Source: JAFDYH01 sp049840875
GTDB lineage: Bacteria > Bacteroidota > Bacteroidia > Chitinophagales > Chitinophagaceae
NCBI GenBank assembly: GCA_049840875.1
Contig: JASGJE010000007.1
Span: 372,001-436,000 of the forward strand
DNA: 64,000 nt
Direction of reading: 5' to 3'
Position 1 is the first letter of the stretch, and every line of letters starts with the position of its first letter. The position numbers and the translations under genes were made by a program. The notes beneath the pieces were generated by a model. The model worked only from the letters and a program-made list of their open reading frames with translations, did no database searches and was not told where the DNA came from. Shown piece by piece: positions 16,440-24,475 of this stretch.

Positions 16440-18824
16440 ATGATAAAAAACAACATCAAAATCGCCTTCAGAAGTTTGCTAAGGCACAAAGCATTTTCAT
16501 TTATCAATATCCTCGGGCTTGCTGTGGGCATTTCGGCTTGCTTCCTGATCTATTTATATGTAGCGTTTGAAACAAGCTATGATAGATTTCATTCCAAAGC
16601 CGATCGTATTTACCGCGTAGTTACAGAAACCAAAACTCCAAGTGAATCGAACAAACATCCATACAGTACAAGTCCGATCGCTATCAACCTGAAAAGAGAT
16701 TTTCCCGAAGTGGAAGATGCTGTTCGTTTATCGCAAGATGGTTTCCTGGTTCATAAAGGCAATGTAAAATTCCAGGAAACAAAATCGATGATGGCTGATT
16801 CAACACTTTTTAAAGTGTTTGATTTTCCATTGGTAGCAGGCGATAAAAATACGGCGCTTACCGAACCGATGAGTATCGTGATATCGCAAACGGCCGCGAA
16901 AAAATATTTTGGCAATACAAATCCATTAGGACAAGAAGTGCAGTTGACCGGTGCAGCCATCAATGCAAAAATAACTGGCGTGATGAAGGATATACCGAGA
17001 AATTCACAAATAGAAGCAGACATGTTTGTTTCTATGTCTTCTTCTAAACAGGTATATGGGCAGCCAACTTCCGACAGTGAATGGACTAATCATACAAACA
17101 TCACGTATATTTTATTAAGACCAAATGCAAATGCAAAATCCTTAGAGGCAAAATTTCCAGCCTTTATGGAATTTCATCATGGCACTGAGGCAAAAAAACT
17201 CCAGATGCAGGATTATCTCAGTCTTGAACCATTCCTTGATGTTTATTTAAAATCGAAATTGGGTGGCTTTGTTAGCGGCAACATCAATAACGTGTATATT
17301 TTTTCAATCGTCGCCATTTTTATTTTATTAATCGCCTGTGTAAATTTTATAAATCTTACGACAGCACGGAGTTCTGAACGTGCAAAAGAAGTTGGCATAC
17401 GAAAAGTTGTAGGCGCTGTACGTTTTCAATTGGCAAGACAATTTATCAGTGAAAGCATCATCATTTGCTTGATTGCATTTGTATTGTCTTTATTCCTATC
17501 TGCAATCACCTTGCCCCTATTCAATCAACTTGCAGGAAAAGTAATCAGCGATAGCATCTTCAGCAATCCTTTTCATACAATTGGTTTATTTATTCTTTCA
17601 GTTGGTATTGGCCTGATTGCCGGCTTTTATCCTTCGCTGGTGTTATCATCATTCAAACCAGTCAGCGTTTTGAAAGGACGGTTCTCTACCGGAACAAGAG
17701 GATTGATTTTGAGAAAAAGCCTTGTTGTTTTTCAATTCACCATTTCTATTATACTGATAGCGGCAACTATTATTGTTTATAAGCAGCTCAGCTATATGCG
17801 TAGTCAAAGTCTTGGTTTTAGTAAAGACCAGACGATTGTTATCAATACAAATTTTGACAAGAATAAAGACGTGTTTAAACAATCGCTTTCATCAATACCG
17901 GGTGTGCTATCCACTACGTTATCATCACATGTTCCCGGCGGCGGATCAAATTCTGCGTACTCAGAAGTTGAAAACAAGCAGGGAGAAATGCAGAAAACCA
18001 ATCTTGATCTGTATTTTGTCGACTTTGATTATGTGAAACAATATGATCTGAAACTTGCAGCGGGAAGAACTTTCTCAAAAGATTTTCCTACTGATAGCAC
18101 ACAGGCAATGGTAATCAACGAAGCGGCTGCAAAAATGCTCGGCTATTCCACTCCGCAGGAAGCAATCGGACGAAAGTTTGATCAATGGGGACGCAAAGGT
18201 CAGATCATCGGCGTGTTAAAAGATTTTCATTATAAATCGCTGCAACAACAGATACCACCCCTGGTTATGCGCTTTGAACCATGGGGATTAGGAATGATTT
18301 CGATAAAAGTAGCCGCTGCGAATTTACCATCAACATTGAAAGCCATCAATAATAAATGGAGTGAAACAATTCCTAACCGCCCATTTGAATATAACTTCCT
18401 CGACGAATTTTTCGACCAGCAATATCGGGCAGAAGATCATTTCGGTAACCTGTTTTTCAATTTTGCCATTCTTGCAATCTTTATTTCCTGTCTTGGGTTA
18501 TTAGGGCTTTCATCCTATAGCACAATGCAGCGAACAAAAGAAATCGGTATACGAAAAGTGCTTGGGGCTTCAGTCACTGGTATCGTAAACCTGTTATCAG
18601 CTGATTTTATCAAACTTGTTTTTGTTTCCCTGGTAATAGCTGTTCCTATTGTATGGTTTGCCATGAGTAAGTGGCTGCTTGATTTTGCATATCGTACCAA
18701 TATTTCGTGGTGGGTATTTGGTTTAACAGGATTTGTTGCAGTACTAATCGCGTTTGCGACAATCAGTTTCCAGGCAATAAAAGCGGCATTGGCAAACCCG
18801 GTGAAATCTCTTCGCACGGAGTGA
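16440..18824 (+). CDS. FtsX/MacB-type double ABC permease 3 of 12
   Basis: A 794-residue permease with the array's standard plan. The coupling loops are RAKEVGIRKVVG and RTKEIGIRKVLG. The periplasmic domain 1 end is class A but aberrant: FLDVYLKSKLGGFVSGN replaces the usual IHLHS segment. Domain 2 keeps AAGRTFSKDFPTDS and GVLKDFHYKSLQQQIPPLV. There is no sigma-54 element in the 136-base spacer, so it is probably read through from permease 2 unless the octamer region holds a promoter. It ends NPVKSLRTE. The substrate is unknown. Confidence 0.92.
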   Translation: MIKNNIKIAFRSLLRHKAFSFINILGLAVGISACFLIYLYVAFETSYDRFHSKADRIYRVVTETKTPSESNKHPYSTSPIAINLKRDFPEVEDAVRLSQDGFLVHKGNVKFQETKSMMADSTLFKVFDFPLVAGDKNTALTEPMSIVISQTAAKKYFGNTNPLGQEVQLTGAAINAKITGVMKDIPRNSQIEADMFVSMSSSKQVYGQPTSDSEWTNHTNITYILLRPNANAKSLEAKFPAFMEFHHGTEAKKLQMQDYLSLEPFLDVYLKSKLGGFVSGNINNVYIFSIVAIFILLIACVNFINLTTARSSERAKEVGIRKVVGAVRFQLARQFISESIIICLIAFVLSLFLSAITLPLFNQLAGKVISDSIFSNPFHTIGLFILSVGIGLIAGFYPSLVLSSFKPVSVLKGRFSTGTRGLILRKSLVVFQFTISIILIAATIIVYKQLSYMRSQSLGFSKDQTIVINTNFDKNKDVFKQSLSSIPGVLSTTLSSHVPGGGSNSAYSEVENKQGEMQKTNLDLYFVDFDYVKQYDLKLAAGRTFSKDFPTDSTQAMVINEAAAKMLGYSTPQEAIGRKFDQWGRKGQIIGVLKDFHYKSLQQQIPPLVMRFEPWGLGMISIKVAAANLPSTLKAINNKWSETIPNRPFEYNFLDEFFDQQYRAEDHFGNLFFNFAILAIFISCLGLLGLSSYSTMQRTKEIGIRKVLGASVTGIVNLLSADFIKLVFVSLVIAVPIVWFAMSKWLLDFAYRTNISWWVFGLTGFVAVLIAFATISFQAIKAALANPVKSLRTE

Positions 18825-19012
18825 GATAATTTGAAAATTTGAAGATGAGGAAATGTGCAAATGAGATTTTGAATTGTGAATGGTCAATGGTCAATAAGAC
18901 AATTTGAAAATATGCAAATGGAAAATGAGATCGTGTCCAGATAGCTATCGGGAGGTGAATTGTCAATAGTGAATGAACCTCGGATGGTGAAAATACTTTG
19001 TGCCTTGATGCC
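18822..19012 (+). repeat. spacer repeat, copy 1 (duplicated intergenic block)
   Basis: From the stop codon of permease 3, 191 bases are nearly identical to 21463-21647 after permease 4. Only about four differences are seen, including a 7-base insertion. The block holds AATTTGAAAATTTGAAG and GTGAATGGTCAATGGTCAA modules, a palindrome (18937-18952, one mismatch) and the first octamers. Confidence 0.9.
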
Positions 19013-19044
19013 TTGTTGCCTTTGTACCTTGATGCCTTTGTGCC
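18997..19044 (+). repeat. octamer tandem repeat, 6 units, before permease 4
   Basis: Six consecutive 8-base units of the form TTKRTGCC (TTTGTGCC, TTGATGCC, TTGTTGCC, TTTGTACC, TTGATGCC, TTTGTGCC) end 42 bases before ATG 19087, followed by an ACTTAAAACGTATAAC-type segment. Confidence 0.8.
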
Positions 19045-19086
19045 TGACTTAAAACTTAAAACGTATAACGTATAACTTTCTTCTCA

Positions 19087-21465
19087 ATGCTAAAAACATA
19101 TCTCAAAACTGCATGGCGTAGTATCTGGAAAAACAGAACAACGAGCCTTATAAATATTACCGGCTTATGTGTTGGTATGACGGCATCTGTGTTAATTCTG
19201 CTTTGGGTGCAGAATGAAACCAGCTTTGATAATTATCATAAAGACACAAAGAATATATATCGTGTCACAACAAGATTGCCGGAACAAGGTTGGGTTTGGG
19301 AAACGACTAATCTACTGCTTGCTGATGCAGTAAAAGCCGGTGTACCTGAAATAACAAGCACGGCGAGGCTTTATACCAGCAACTGGCCGGTTTTCAATAT
19401 GAAGGGAAATCTGTTTTATGGGAAAAAATGTGCGTATGTGGATGACGGGTGGTTCACCATGTTTAACTATAATTTTAAAGAAGGTAATGCTACAGCATTC
19501 AGTAATAATCCATTCAGCGTAATACTCACAAGTTCAGAAGCAAAAAAATATTTCGGTAATAATTCGGCTGTTGGACAGAGAATACGAATTGATACAATGG
19601 ATTATCTCGTTCGTGGCGTAGTCGCCGATGCACCGATTAATTCCAGTTTTCAATACACGGCTTATTTACCGATTGCCGCGATACTTACAAATCCCCAGGT
19701 AAAAGAAAATGATGAGCAATGGGGCAATGATAACTATATCACATTTATAAAAACAGTCTCAAATAGTAACCCGGATTTAATAGCTAAAAAAATAACAGAC
19801 ATTGTAAGAATCAAAGCAAATGATAAAACTGCGGCTCCTACCACATTAATTTCACTGGCCGACATGCATTTTGAAACCGAAATACAGAACTCAATCTTTA
19901 CACATGGCAACCGCACCACTGTTTATATATTTTCTTTCCTTGGGTTTCTTTTAATGATGATAGCCTGTATAAATTACGTTAATCTTACAACGGCAAAAGC
20001 CAGCCTGCGTGCAAAAGAAGTGAGCATTCGGAAAATTGCCGGCGCTAATCGAGCCAGTTTGTTTTTGCAATTTGTAACGGAATCCATTTTAATCAGTGTT
20101 TTATCCCTATTGTTAACTCTTATTCTGATACGAATTTGCTTACCCGCATTTAATCAGTTAACTGGGAAAACATTTTCATTGCCTTTATCATCTTTCGCGG
20201 TTTGGAAGGTATTGTTTGTAACACTACTTTCTGTAGTTATTCTCAACAGTATTTATCCTGCATTATTACTTTCATCTTTTAAGCCGATGAGTGTATTTCG
20301 CGGTAATACAATTCTAAAAGTTAAAGATTCCAGTTTTAGAAAAGGTCTCGTTGTACTGCAGTTCACTGTATCCGTTGTGTTGATAGTTGGTACCATTATC
20401 ATCTACCAGCAAATGCAATATGTACAGAAAACAAATCCCGGCTATAATCGCTCACAGGTTGTTTCATTTCATTTCCCGGCAACATTAGATCGTTCGAGCA
20501 GGCCGTCTATAATACAAGCGATGAAACAGGATTTACTAACACAAAGCCCTATACAAAATGTTACTTCTTCTAACCAGTTGATCGTAGATGTTGGAAGTAT
20601 GTGCTCTGATTGTGCCGACTGGCAGGGACGCGACACAAGCTTCAAACCAAAAATCGCACAAATCTCCGCCGATGCTGATTTTCAAAAAACGATGCAATTG
20701 CAACTAAAAACAGGCAATTGGTTTACGGATGATAATGAAAATCGAAAACACGGATTTATTCTCAATGAAACTGCCGTTAAAGAATTCAAGTTAAAAGAAC
20801 CAATCATTGGACAAAGATTCATTTTCAAAGGCGATACCAGCCAGATCATTGGTGTAGTAAAAGATTTTTATTACAAAACCATGCACGATAAGATCGGGCC
20901 ATTGATCGTATTCAATAGCCCGCAATGGAGAAACCAGGTGATTGTTCGTCTTGCGGCAGGTAATACTTCCGCAGGTATCAATAGTATACAAAAAGTGTGG
21001 CGAAAATATTTACCCGAAAGCCCTTTGGAATATACTTTCCTCGATGAAACATTTAATAACTTATACAAAGAGGATCAGCGATCATCATTTCTTATACTGG
21101 TATTTGCAATTATTGCCGTTGTCATTTCCGCAATGGGTTTATTCAGTCTTGCCGCATTCGCAGCAGAACAACGTACAAAGGAAATTGGTATCCGCAAAGT
21201 GCTTGGTGCAACGGTAACTGGTATTGCCGCGCTGCTTTCAAAAGATTTTATTAAACTCGTTGTAATAGCTATTCTCATTGCTTCACCATTGGCGTGGTGG
21301 GCAATGAATCAATGGATTCAGAATTTTAGTTACAGGATAAATATCAGCATCTGGATATTCCTATTGGCAGGATTAATTGCCGTATTGATTGCTATAGTGA
21401 CGGTGAGTTTCCAGGCGATAAAAGCAGCGCTGGCTAACCCGGTGAAGTCTCTGAGAACGGAGTGA
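19087..21465 (+). CDS. FtsX/MacB-type double ABC permease 4 of 12
   Basis: A 792-residue permease. The first coupling loop is altered (RAKEVSIRKIAG); the second is standard (RTKEIGIRKVLG). It belongs to class B by the DWQGRD (W.GK-type) segment in periplasmic domain 2. It is the only member with a CxxC-like pair there (GSMCSDCADW), which could form a periplasmic disulfide. The usual AGRNFS motif is replaced by TGNWFTDD. It ends NPVKSLRTE. The upstream spacer contains only repeats, with no sigma-54 element, so it may be co-transcribed with permease 3. Confidence 0.92.
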   Translation: MLKTYLKTAWRSIWKNRTTSLINITGLCVGMTASVLILLWVQNETSFDNYHKDTKNIYRVTTRLPEQGWVWETTNLLLADAVKAGVPEITSTARLYTSNWPVFNMKGNLFYGKKCAYVDDGWFTMFNYNFKEGNATAFSNNPFSVILTSSEAKKYFGNNSAVGQRIRIDTMDYLVRGVVADAPINSSFQYTAYLPIAAILTNPQVKENDEQWGNDNYITFIKTVSNSNPDLIAKKITDIVRIKANDKTAAPTTLISLADMHFETEIQNSIFTHGNRTTVYIFSFLGFLLMMIACINYVNLTTAKASLRAKEVSIRKIAGANRASLFLQFVTESILISVLSLLLTLILIRICLPAFNQLTGKTFSLPLSSFAVWKVLFVTLLSVVILNSIYPALLLSSFKPMSVFRGNTILKVKDSSFRKGLVVLQFTVSVVLIVGTIIIYQQMQYVQKTNPGYNRSQVVSFHFPATLDRSSRPSIIQAMKQDLLTQSPIQNVTSSNQLIVDVGSMCSDCADWQGRDTSFKPKIAQISADADFQKTMQLQLKTGNWFTDDNENRKHGFILNETAVKEFKLKEPIIGQRFIFKGDTSQIIGVVKDFYYKTMHDKIGPLIVFNSPQWRNQVIVRLAAGNTSAGINSIQKVWRKYLPESPLEYTFLDETFNNLYKEDQRSSFLILVFAIIAVVISAMGLFSLAAFAAEQRTKEIGIRKVLGATVTGIAALLSKDFIKLVVIAILIASPLAWWAMNQWIQNFSYRINISIWIFLLAGLIAVLIAIVTVSFQAIKAALANPVKSLRTE

Positions 21466-21647
21466 GATAATTTGAAAATTTGAAGATGAGGAAATGTGCA
21501 AATGAGATTGTGAATGGTCAATGGTCAATAAGACAATTTGAAAATATGCAAATGAGAAAATGAGATCGTGTCCCGATAGCTATCGGGAGGTGAATTGTCA
21601 ATAGTGAATGAAACTCGGATGGTGAAAATACTTTGTGCCTTGATGCC
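21463..21647 (+). repeat. spacer repeat, copy 2 (duplicated intergenic block)
   Basis: 185 bases starting at the stop codon of permease 4 repeat 18822-19012. Identity begins sharply at the stop codon, while the flanking coding ends differ at many third positions. It includes the perfect palindrome CCCGATAGCTATCGGG at 21572-21587. Confidence 0.9.
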
Positions 21648-21679
21648 TTTGTGCCTCGTTGCCTTGTTGCATCTGCGCC
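21632..21679 (+). repeat. octamer tandem repeat, 6 units, before permease 5
   Basis: Six 8-base units (TTTGTGCC, TTGATGCC, TTTGTGCC, TCGTTGCC, TTGTTGCA, TCTGCGCC) end 46 bases before ATG 21726 and are followed by AACTTAAAACCGAAAACTTAG. The first two units belong to the duplicated spacer block; the rest differ from copy 1. Confidence 0.78.
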
Positions 21680-21725
21680 TTGAAAACTTAAAACCGAAAA
21701 CTTAGAACTTACAACTCTCACAGCC

Positions 21726-24131
21726 ATGTTAAAAAACTATTTCAAAACCACATTTCGCAATCTCTGGAAAAATAAAGCATATAGCTTTCTGAATATTTTC
21801 GGATTGGCAATCGGCATTACCTGTGCAGGTCTTATCTTTTTATGGTCTGAAAATGAAATAACATGGGATCATCAGAATGTAAAGAAAGATCGGTTATACG
21901 CGGTGAAAGTGAATTATAATTTTGGTGATGCACTTTTTACAATGGGTTCTACTCCGCGACCAATGGCTGCGGCAATCCGCAAGGAAATTCCGGGCATTAT
22001 TAATACCTGTCGTGTACAGGATTTCCAGGAAAGACTTCTGTTCAATATCGGTGAAAGATCTATGTATGCGGAAGGGCTATATGCTGACTCAGCAGTGTTC
22101 AGCATGTTTACATTACCATTTGTACAAGGCAACGCTGTTGATGCATTTAAACAATTGTATTCGGTTGTGATCACTGAAAAAACAGCGAAGAAGTTTTTCG
22201 GAAATAATCAGAATGTAGTCGGCAAAACTGTGAGGGTACAAAATCAACAAGACTATATTGTTACCGGAGTTATTAAAGATCTGCCGGAAAACTCTTCCCT
22301 GCAATTTGAATGGCTGGCCCCTTATGAAATTATGATTACGGACCTAAAAAATAAAGGGTTTGTGAGTGATGCTACTGACTGGGCAAGTTACGGACCTCTT
22401 ACTTATGTAGAAGTAGCTCCCACCGCAAATATATCTGCTATTAACCGACAGCTGTACAATTACATTCATACAAAGAATGAAAAACAAACTTCACATTCTT
22501 TTTTATTCGGAATGAATAAATGGCATCTGTATGATGAATTTGAAAATGGAAAACAAACAGGTGGAGGACAAATAGAACAAGTTCGCCTGCTTTCATTGGT
22601 GGCATGGATCATTTTGATTATTGGCTGTATCAATTTTATGAACCTTGCAACAGCCAACAGTCAGAAGCGGGCAAAAGAAGTAGGCGTACGTAAAGTGTTG
22701 GGATCGGATAGAAAATTGTTGATCTTTCAATTCATCGGTGAAGCATTATTTATGTCGGCGCTTGCAGCATGTCTCGCAATTGTATTCATGACATTGGCGC
22801 TTCCTTTTTTCAATGAACTTGTACAAAAACAATTATCACTACAGGCCAATTTAATTTCACACTTCATTGCCCTTTTTGCAATCATACTGATTTGTGGTTT
22901 ACTCGCAGGAAGCTATCCGTCACTTTATTTATCGTCCTTCAATCCGATTAGTGTATTAAAAGGATTAAAATTAAAATCTGGCAGTGCAGCTTTTATAAGA
23001 AAAGGACTCGTTATTGTGCAGTTTGCGGTTTCCGTTGTATTTATCATCTGTACAATTATTATTTATCAGCAAATACTACATGTAAAAAGCAGGAAGCTTG
23101 GTTTTGATAAGGAAAATCTTGTTGAGATGCGTTTACAGGAGGAAAGCGTGCCGAAGTTTGCTTTGATCAGGGAAGATCTTTTGCATACAGGGCTTGTGCA
23201 GGATGCGACAATATCGAATCATTCCATTTTATACGCTGGTGATTTAGACGGCAGGTTTCGCTGGATGGGAAAACCAGAGAACAGCGATATTTCTATTTCG
23301 CATAGGGAAATTGATCCTTCCTTTTTCTCAGTGGCTGGTATAAAAATTATGGAAGGTAGAAATTTTGATGCGGGAATAACTACCGACAAGAACAATGTTA
23401 TAATTTCAAAATCATTTGCCGATCTGCTTGGTAAAGGAAGTGCGGTAGGAAAAATTATTGAGTCGCCACGAGGTCAGAAAGATGGAGAGTTTAAAAGCAT
23501 GACTGTAATTGGTGTAACGGAAGATTACGTCTATGGCAACATGTATGAAAAGTCGCAGCCAATGATATTTTTTTGCCAGCCGCCTGATTGGGGATTTCTA
23601 TCGTATGTCCGTACAAAAAAAGGTGTTGATCTCAGCAAAGCACTATCGGAAATTGGCGATGTGGTGAAGAAAGACAATGCCCCTTTCCCATTTGAATACA
23701 AATTTGTTGACGACCAGTTCAATGCAATATTCAGCAATGAAACATTGATGAGTAAATTATCAACTGTATTTGCTACGCTTGCAATTGTAATTTCCTGTCT
23801 TGGTTTGTTGGGCCTTGCCGCATATACCGCGGAGCGCCGTGTAAAAGAAATCGGTATACGGAAAGTATTGGGTGCAAGTGTACAAGGCATTGCGACTTTG
23901 TTATCGATAGAATTTTTGCAATTGGTAATAGTGGCTTGCCTTGTTGCTTTTCCCATTGCCTGGTGGATCATGCACAATTGGCTGCAGAAATACGAGTACC
24001 GCATCAGTATCAGCCCATTCATATTTATAATCGCTGCCTTGCTGGCAGTAGTAGTGGCGGTATTCACAATTAGCTTTCAGGCAATAAAAGCTGCGATTGC
24101 TAATCCCGTGAAGTCACTCCGGACAGAATAA
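21726..24131 (+). CDS. FtsX/MacB-type double ABC permease 5 of 12
   Basis: An 801-residue permease. Coupling loops RAKEVGVRKVLG and RVKEIGIRKVLG. Class B: GGGQIEQVRLLS precedes TM2, TM2 ends INFMNLATA, and WMGKPENSD is in domain 2. The otherwise conserved GVVKDF...PL strand is changed to GVTEDYVYGNMYEKSQPMIF, so the second domain is diverged. The N-terminal segment ENEITWDHQNVKKDRLYAVK also departs from the common LSYDrf..adRiYRi pattern. It ends NPVKSLRTE. No sigma-54 promoter is in the spacer. Confidence 0.92.
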   Translation: MLKNYFKTTFRNLWKNKAYSFLNIFGLAIGITCAGLIFLWSENEITWDHQNVKKDRLYAVKVNYNFGDALFTMGSTPRPMAAAIRKEIPGIINTCRVQDFQERLLFNIGERSMYAEGLYADSAVFSMFTLPFVQGNAVDAFKQLYSVVITEKTAKKFFGNNQNVVGKTVRVQNQQDYIVTGVIKDLPENSSLQFEWLAPYEIMITDLKNKGFVSDATDWASYGPLTYVEVAPTANISAINRQLYNYIHTKNEKQTSHSFLFGMNKWHLYDEFENGKQTGGGQIEQVRLLSLVAWIILIIGCINFMNLATANSQKRAKEVGVRKVLGSDRKLLIFQFIGEALFMSALAACLAIVFMTLALPFFNELVQKQLSLQANLISHFIALFAIILICGLLAGSYPSLYLSSFNPISVLKGLKLKSGSAAFIRKGLVIVQFAVSVVFIICTIIIYQQILHVKSRKLGFDKENLVEMRLQEESVPKFALIREDLLHTGLVQDATISNHSILYAGDLDGRFRWMGKPENSDISISHREIDPSFFSVAGIKIMEGRNFDAGITTDKNNVIISKSFADLLGKGSAVGKIIESPRGQKDGEFKSMTVIGVTEDYVYGNMYEKSQPMIFFCQPPDWGFLSYVRTKKGVDLSKALSEIGDVVKKDNAPFPFEYKFVDDQFNAIFSNETLMSKLSTVFATLAIVISCLGLLGLAAYTAERRVKEIGIRKVLGASVQGIATLLSIEFLQLVIVACLVAFPIAWWIMHNWLQKYEYRISISPFIFIIAALLAVVVAVFTISFQAIKAAIANPVKSLRTE

Positions 24132-24255
24132 TGAAAAGATGTGAATGATTTAGTTATTGCTTGTGGTTTTTACTTTTTGCCGTTCTCACCTGTAACTATT
24201 TTTTTTCACCTGCGTCTCACCTTTAACTGCGTTGCCGATGCGACATTGTTTTGCA

Positions 24256-24271
24256 TGGACTTATCCTTGCA
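24256..24271 (+). promoter_or_regulatory. probable sigma-54 promoter of permease 6
   Basis: TGGACTTATCCTTGCA has GG-N10-GC spacing and a perfect TTGCA -12 element; the -24 element is TGGAC rather than TGGCAC. It lies in the 344-base spacer between permeases 5 and 6, leaving a ~205-base leader. No GTYCR-N4-YGNAC pair is found at the expected distance; instead a CTCACC..TAACT sequence occurs twice (24185-24197 and 24216-24228). Confidence 0.5.
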
Positions 24272-24475
24272 AATAGTATTTCGTCAACAATATTTAGAAT
24301 TCTGTTGAGGGATTTTTCTATTTCAGTTGTTATAGCATTTCGGATCGCAACTACCTGGCCAATTTAGAAGTGAAGTATCGCAGGGAATAAAGTTCATCAT
24401 CCCGTACACCTTATCGCTTATCGCCTATTGCTTATGGCCTCCAGCCAACAGCAAGAAACATAAAAACGACACACC

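Noticed and set aside
18990..19003. TACTTTG next to the octamers as a Bacteroidota -7 promoter (TAnnTTTG)
   Set aside because: The spacing is one base short, no convincing -33 TTTG stands at the right distance, and the bases belong to a repeated module, so it cannot be separated from repeat conservation.
23531..24067. 178-codon open frame antisense to permease 5
   Set aside because: Same antisense shadow effect; no signal of its own in start context or composition.
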